Positions 58,545 to 64,000 of a DNA stretch of 64,000 nucleotides are shown piece after piece. Numbering within the stretch: the first letter of the stretch is position 1; every line of letters begins with the position of its first letter. The position numbers and the translations under genes were made by a program. The stretch spans positions 29,940,034 to 30,004,033 of the forward strand of contig OY726565.1 in NCBI GenBank assembly GCA_963383645.1. Reading direction: 5' to 3'. The notes beneath the pieces were generated by a model. That model saw only the letters and a list, made by a program, of their open reading frames with translations, did no database searches and was not told the origin of the DNA. The DNA comes from Muscardinus avellanarius (Eukaryota; Chordata; Mammalia; Rodentia; Gliridae).

Positions 58545-58740
58545 GTTTTTTTGTTTATTTTTTTTTCTTTTGGTACTGGGGGTTGAACCCAGGGGCAAAC
58601 TACCTCTGAGCTATATCCCAAGTACTATTTTTTACTTTATTATTTTATTCTTCAGTTTGAAACATAGTCGCACTAAATTGCAGAGGCCTCCACAAACCTC
58701 CCAAGTATTGGGATTACAAGCATGTGCCACCACGCATGGC
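58545..58740 (-). repeat. B1-dID SINE with target-site duplication
   Basis: GGTACTGGGGGTTGAACCCA, GTTTGAAACATAGTCGCACT and CATGTGCCACCACGCATGGC. TGCCTTAGCATT flanks it at 58533-58544 and 58741-58752. Confidence 0.95.
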
Positions 58741-58752
58741 TGCCTTAGCATT

Positions 58753-59573
58753 TTTAAAGATGACCCAAAACAAGATAACTGAGTGACTCATGAGGGTTTG
58801 AAGATAGATTAGCATATTTACTTTCCAGTTGTGGAAAACTTTAGTTTATATGCAAGTTCTAACAGTTTGTATTTTTAGTTTATTTTCAAACATATTTTAT
58901 ATAACATAATTTTAAGTTACTTTTTAGTACATCAATAAGTATCTCATTAAAAGATTCACTGACATTTTATTTCTCTCTAGCTATCTTTCTGTTTTTCTGA
59001 AATCATTTTATTTCTAATTCAAGGAATAAATTTTTAAATAGTATTTATTTAGAAAATTGTCTTAGTAGCTCTCTTTTGAGTTTGAATATATAGTTATAGT
59101 TATATTATATAGTATATTTAAACATATAGCTATATTTATAGTTATATATCATATTATATAGTTATATTTGCAAGCTAAGTCAGAGTTGATGTCATAAAGT
59201 TTTCAGGGAATTAATTTTATTTTGCAAATTTTAATTAACTAAATTTTCCATTGTAAGACAAATTTCAACAATATTTTATAATGTTGAATTGATAGAAAAT
59301 CTCAACCTAATCACTCTTGCTTTAGAGTTTTGCTTTGGTGAAACTCCATTATATATGTCATTCCCTGCGAGTTTTATCACCTGGCTTCTACCGTTCGATT
59401 TTCATAATAATCTCATTCACTCTATGTGTTTGCCAATAATCTCTATGGATAAATTTTAATGAATTAATACATGGAGTGAGTGTTTCATAAGTATTGGGAT
59501 CATTTATAAAATTTCAAATAAAATTTCAAACTTTTGCATCTTATAAATTTTAAACTTTCATCTTCAAGCTACC
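58753..59573. other. Single-copy AT-rich sequence
   Basis: Low-complexity ATATAGTTATA units at about 59085-59170. No gene recognised. Confidence 0.4.
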
Positions 59574-60025
59574 TGTTATGGTTAGATATAGAATGTCCCC
59601 TCAACAGTTCATGTATTTATATTCAGAGTTGGTATAATTAAGTCACAAAGACTGCAATCTCTTCAGTAGATAAATCAATTATAATGAACTTATAAAGTGA
59701 TAACCTAGGTTAGTGGGGTATGGATGGAGTGTGCAGGTCTCCAAGGGTGTGGCTTTGGGGATTATGTTTTTATCTTTGAATCCTCTTGCTTGTCTGCTGT
59801 CTTGTTTCTGGCTTCCATGTTATGAGCAGCAGAACCTTTACTGTTTCCTTTTTTTGTTTCCCACCACTATGCCTTGAATTCTGCAGACCCTGGGCTCACA
59901 TGGACTGAACCTAATATCTCCCAAAACTGTGAATGAATGAATCTTCCTTTCTCTAAGTTGTATGGTAAGTCCTTTGTGATTTTAGCAGTGAGAATGTTAA
60001 CTGAGTGAGAATGTTGACTGAAACA
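59574..60025 (+). mobile_element. Solo MaLR-type LTR
   Basis: Starts TGTTATGGTTAGATATAGAA and contains ATGTCCCCTCAACAGTTCAT, TGTGGCTTTGGGGATTATGT, GGACTGAACCTAATATCTCC and TTCTCTAAGTTGTATGGTAA, ending TTGACTGAAACA. This is the layout of MaLR LTRs (TG start, CA end). The 3' end carries two near-identical copies of GTGAGAATGTTAACTG in tandem. No clear 5-bp target duplication. Confidence 0.72.
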
Positions 60026-60190
60026 TCATCCAACCCATTCATCATATGTACTCTAATTGTTTGTTCAGCATCTCCTTCCAGAAACTATGTTCTAGAATTG
60101 CATTTCCAATTTAAATTCCCTCATTTTTAAAATAGAAATATTGATTGTAAAAAAGATATAATTAAAAATGTGAGTTTTAATCCCCCAAAC

Positions 60191-60385
60191 CAGAGGTCAG
60201 CAAATTACAGACGAGATAAAATAAGACTAACTTGTTTTTGTAAATAAAGTTGTATTAGAACATAGCTATAGTATTGTCAATGGCTGTTATAATGGCAGCA
60301 GAGATGTCCAACAGAAATCACATGGCCCACTGAACCAATAATGCTTATTATCTGGCCCTTTACAGAAAAATTTGCTAACTGGTAT
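60191..60385 (+). mobile_element. hAT-Charlie-type DNA transposon relic
   Basis: AGAGGTCAGCAAATTACAGA, TTGTTTTTGTAAATAAAGTT, GTATTAGAACATAGCTATAG and TATCTGGCCCTTTACAGAAA reproduce a common mammalian non-autonomous hAT pattern. The subfamily is not certain. Confidence 0.7.
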
Positions 60386-60577
60386 TTCTCCAAGCATCCA
60401 TATATTACTACCTATTAGAAGCATGTGTTGCATAGACACAAAGTTCCACTTCTCCTTATAAATTCTGATGAAAAAGATTTGGAATAATACTTGAATTATA
60501 TGTTCAACACAATTTCCAGAAAATGCATATGAAAAAGTAAATAAGAAGTCAGTTTGGGAATAACATCCAAAGATAAA

Positions 60578-60702
60578 ATTCAAGTTTTGTAGCACCTTAG
60601 GAAAAGATAAAGTACTCAGGGACAAGAAACATAATTCACTCAGTCTGAATTGGCACTTGTCCCTGAAAACTTTCTTTTCCCAAGGTGCTACGAAACTTGA
60701 AT
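60578..60702. repeat. Imperfect inverted repeat (long hairpin)
   Basis: Arm 60578-60626 pairs with arm 60656-60702 across a 29-nt loop. About 43 of 49 positions match. As RNA from one strand, two of the mismatches become G-U pairs. The arms share TAGCACCTT and CAGGGACAAG motifs. It is not obviously part of a known repeat here. Confidence 0.9.
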
Positions 60703-62002
60703 TCCGAATAGAACAAGAGGACAGAAAATTCACTAAAATACAAATTATAATTTCTCAATAGAAATATCTGAGAACTAAATAGAATATTGATTAGGTCAGT
60801 TGAAAACATGCATAGAGAACTCAAATAAATAAAATAAGCATTGAAAAAACTACAAATTTGCATTAGGAGGAAGAAAGAATGAAGCCAAATAATGACAGTA
60901 TTCATCATTCATATGCAAAAAGAAGTCTTTCTTAAGGATTCAACTGTTAGCAGGGAAGCAGAATAAGAAAAAATGACTAGGTAGACTTTAATTTTAAATG
61001 TTGCCATAATGGCAAACTATGGCCTATATTCCAAGCCAGATTAATGGTAAGTCTTTACTAAACTTGCTGAAATCAAAATCAACCCAAGTACTGAGAGTTG
61101 TGAGGACAGTTACTCTGAAGAGTAATTTTTATTTCTTAATGGGATCATTAAGAAGGGCATTCATATAGGGACACAAGTCAATCTAACAGCTTTATTGGCT
61201 TGGACATTATTTTGGTAGGAAGGTGCCATGAATCCAGGACATGGCTACTGATTGCTTAGTAGTCTTCTCCCTAAAGAACATTATGGAAAGATGCTTGGTA
61301 ACAGTAAAATTTTCAGCAATTCTGGAAACCATGATGGGTAAAATAGCCTTGAATATACCAAGACCTATCCTGACACCTTTGTGCACATGCTCTCCCTTGC
61401 CCTTGTAATAGTTCCTCTGAGTTGCTTAGGAATAACACTGTTGGAGAATCCTCTCCACCCTTTAATGTACTCAAAACTAGCCATAGAAAAAACTTAGATG
61501 CCTTCTCCACATTTATTCTATAACTTTTATGGAGTCTATTGAGTTTACCTCAGTAACCTTTAAACTAACGTTAATTTAATCTAAAAGTGAATTTTTTTCC
61601 CTCAGATTGACAGTGTTTAAAAAAAAAAACAGTGAAATTTTACTTCTAATCAGGACAGTATTTTCCTGGCAATTAATTCAACTCATTCACTCAACTCCAC
61701 TCTCCTTCATAAGCTATACCTAGTCATCATGGATATCTCTTTTTGTTTTGCCAAAATTTTCAAATTTTAAAGAAATTATATCTTTTCTTTTTAAATGTTT
61801 TTCAAGCTATTTAAGTAAATAGAAGTATTGACTGTTCTCATCACTCAAGGGAGACATTCATAGAGTCATAATTCATGCATGCTTACCTGAGACTCAAATA
61901 CTTAGAAAACCACCATATGTCTTTCTAGATTTAAATATTTGTACCTATATAATCTCTGGCATATGTCTTTATAAAGACACTAAACTACATGTAAGCTATT
62001 TT
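60703..62002. other. Single-copy sequence
   Basis: No gene or repeat recognised. Minus-strand frames at 60287-60908 overlap the hAT relic and the hairpin and look fortuitous. Confidence 0.4.
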
Positions 62003-62093
62003 TTCTTTTGATACAGAGTCTTATTATATTGCCTAGGTTGGCTTCAAACTGCTGGGCTCAATTGATCCTTGTGCTTCAGTCTCCCAAATGAAG
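62003..62093 (-). repeat. B1/7SL-like monomer fragment
   Basis: GTCTTATTATATTGCCTAGG, TTGGCTTCAAACTGCTGGGC and TCAATTGATCC, minus-strand 7SL-like sequence without an ID half. Confidence 0.65.
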
Positions 62094-62189
62094 TTATCTT
62101 ATATAACATATTCACATATATTTTTGTCCTTTTCTATTTTCTTACCATGGAAAATTAAAAAAGAACAAAACCAAAAAGCATTATCAGTA

Positions 62190-62655
62190 GCTCAATGCAG
62201 AAATTTAAAACATGTCCATAAAAGTTTTGACCCTCCTTCTGGTAATCAGTAGAAATGACAGGAGTGATGCTCTGTGACTTCAGAGGTCAGATGATAAGAG
62301 TGATACATCATCTACTTGGTGCTTTTGGGACACTAACTTGTTGGAAAGTCAAGATTCCATGTAAGCGGTCAGACTGCGCTAAGCTTGCTAGGCTGTGAGT
62401 AATCATAAACTGGTCAAACAAGAGATCCTATAAAAAATGAGAGATGCCTTGTGATCCCCCAGGTGATATTACATCCTGTTAAAGCTTCAATCCCTATCTC
62501 ATCTGACTGCAACTGATCCACGGACCTCTATCCAAAACACCAAACAAGCTGAGTTCAAATTTAAAACCCACAGATACTGAGAGCATTCTGGCTTTAAGTC
62601 ACAAAGTTTGTGAGTAATTTACTTCACAGGAGAAAGTAGCTGAAACACCTAGGTG
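62190..62655 (+). mobile_element. MLT1-type MaLR LTR
   Basis: GATGCTCTGTGACTTCAGAG, CACTAACTTGTTGGAAAGTC, AAGCGGTCAGACTGCGCTAA, ATCTGACTGCAACTGATCCA and TTTAAGTCACAAAGTTTGTG follow the order of MLT1 LTRs. Diverged and without a paired LTR. Confidence 0.65.
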
Positions 62656-63425
62656 AATTTGTGCTTTATATTTCCTCTGCTATATAAAACACTTTGGAGT
62701 CAGAGATTTTCTTTGCCTTTAGGTGGTGGTAACCTAAGATAATGTCTTAGGCATTGGTGCAATATGCAGTGGTATTCTAAGAAAACGTCTTTAGAGAGCA
62801 AAGTTTAGGGAATGATCAGAATAATACTGAAGACCGACAATGTCTCCACCAACCCCAATTCCTGTATTTCCAGAACTTTTACTGTATTTTACTGTATCCT
62901 AGACTTTCAACAGAGTTTTGGTTACAGGGCTAAATTACGCCCTATGTCCACCAGAGCAAAAAATGGGTTGATTTGTAACTGGCAGCAAGATCCAGGAGAA
63001 CTGTTTCAAGTCAACAATTTTGATGGACTTGAGTACAAATTCTAGCTTATTAGTTATTTAATTTATTATTTGTTGGTTATTTGGTGATAAGCATGCTGTT
63101 AGAGGATAATTTCATCCAACTGTTAGAATGAAGTTGAAAAACTAATTTCCCAAACAGGAGTTTTAAGAAAAACATTAGTAAAAATCACAAGATATAAGCT
63201 GGAGGCTGGATGGAAAATTCTGTAAGGGTTGGGATGAAGAATGGAGGAAATTTAATGAGTATTTTACATTAATCAGTCAGGCAGCAATTAACAGCACCAT
63301 TGAACATGTAGTTTCTTTAATTATAACTCAGTTTGTCTAACTATCATTTATGCTAATTTTCAGGAAATACTTAAATGGGTTATTATAGTAGTCATGGTTT
63401 TATAAATGTATACAGTTACTGTATA
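62656..63425. other. Single-copy AT-rich sequence
   Basis: The 77-codon plus frame at 62812-63045 is unrecognised. Confidence 0.4.
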
Positions 63426-63435
63426 TAGTTATGGT

Positions 63436-63649
63436 GGGTTTTTTTTGTGTGTGGGTCTAGAGATGGAAGCTAAAGGCATTTGACCTCCAAGTTATACCCC
63501 CTGCCCTATTTTTTATTCTTTAATTTGAAACAGGGTCTCACTAAGTTGCGGAGGGCCTCACTAAATAGCTGAGGCTGCCCACGAACCTCAATCCTTTGGT
63601 CTCAGCCTCCTGAATGCTGGGATTACAAGCGTGCGCCACCACACCTGGC
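63436..63649 (-). repeat. B1-dID SINE with target-site duplication
   Basis: GAGATGGAAGCTAAAGGCAT, TTTGAAACAGGGTCTCACTA and TTACAAGCGTGCGCCACCAC. TAGTTATGGT flanks it at 63426-63435 and 63650-63659. Confidence 0.95.
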
Positions 63650-63804
63650 TAGTTATGGTTTTATAGAATAGACTATAGGAGTCCTTCACATATGATAAAA
63701 TCTAATTGATTTGTTCTCAGTAATATAAATCTTATTGCACAGAGATGGTTTTGTGCAGAATCACCAAATTATTGATGGTTGTTTAACCAATGTTTGTAAA
63801 AGTT

Positions 63805-63945
63805 CACTATCTTCATCATCTGGAGTAACTGTTCAAAATTGTGATCCCTAGACCCCACTAAAAATGTATCAAATTTGAATCTTTAGAGAGGCATACGGGG
63901 CTGTGTTTTGAGATTCTTACTGGGAGCCTGTGTGAAAAACATTGT
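63805..63945 (+). mobile_element. MER5-like hAT-Charlie relic
   Basis: CATCATCTGGAGTAACTGTT, CCCTAGACCCCACTAAAAAT and GGGGCTGTGTTTTGAGATTC match the order of MER5A-type elements (CATCACCTGG..., GGCCCCACCC..., CTGTGTTTTAA...). Confidence 0.55.
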
Positions 63946-64000
63946 TGGAAAATTATTTGCTGAGACTAAGCAGATGAGCAGCTGTCCTGGTAAAGATATG

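Noticed and set aside
60287..60733. 148-codon minus-strand frame
   Set aside because: It runs through the hAT relic and the hairpin, so an ancestral coding role is unlikely.

Overview
The window is mammalian nuclear DNA, most likely from a squirrel-type (sciuromorph) rodent. The main clue is the dominant SINE. It has a 7SL/B1-like left half (GGCGTGGTGGC, GGGAGGC, GAGACAGGAGGATC) joined through GAGACCCTGTTTC to a tRNA-like ID right half ending CCCAGTACCACC plus an A-rich tail. This B1-dID layout is known from squirrels and dormice. I recognise no complete host gene. The sequence is an AT-rich, LINE-dense gene desert or large intron.

Layout. 0.5-3.3 kb: old 5'-truncated L1 on the plus strand. 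5.0-11.2 kb: L1 3'-end fragments, including one twin-primed inverted copy, with SINEs. 11.2-14.8 kb: mostly single-copy DNA with a possible 25-nt exon at 13193-13217. 14.8-22.1 kb: a full-length L1 on the minus strand (5' UTR, ORF1, ORF2, 3' UTR) between perfect 16-bp target-site duplications, with both ORFs broken. 23.6-28.2 kb: L1 fragments, including a composite L1-derived unit at 25587-26150 that recurs at 54815-55394. 28.4-30.6 kb: an old MaLR-type ERVL element with two LTRs, on the minus strand. 31.2-32.8 kb: an ancient twin-primed L1 with two SINEs nested in it. 33-39 kb: SINEs, a MIR and single-copy DNA. 40.0-41.8 kb: truncated L1 with internal rearrangements. 42-64 kb: single-copy DNA with SINEs, MIR/L2/hAT relics, MaLR LTRs, a long polypyrimidine tract and an imperfect hairpin at 60578-60702.

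How the parts relate. L1 enzymes made the L1 copies and probably mobilised the SINEs, many of which still have visible target-site duplications. Several insertions are nested, which gives a relative order: ancient L1M/MIR/L2/hAT/MLT1, then MaLR and older SINEs, then younger L1s and CpG-rich SINEs. I found no operon, CRISPR array, tRNA or rRNA gene, and no new multi-gene system. The points most worth following up are the candidate short exon, the duplicated composite L1 unit and the hairpin.
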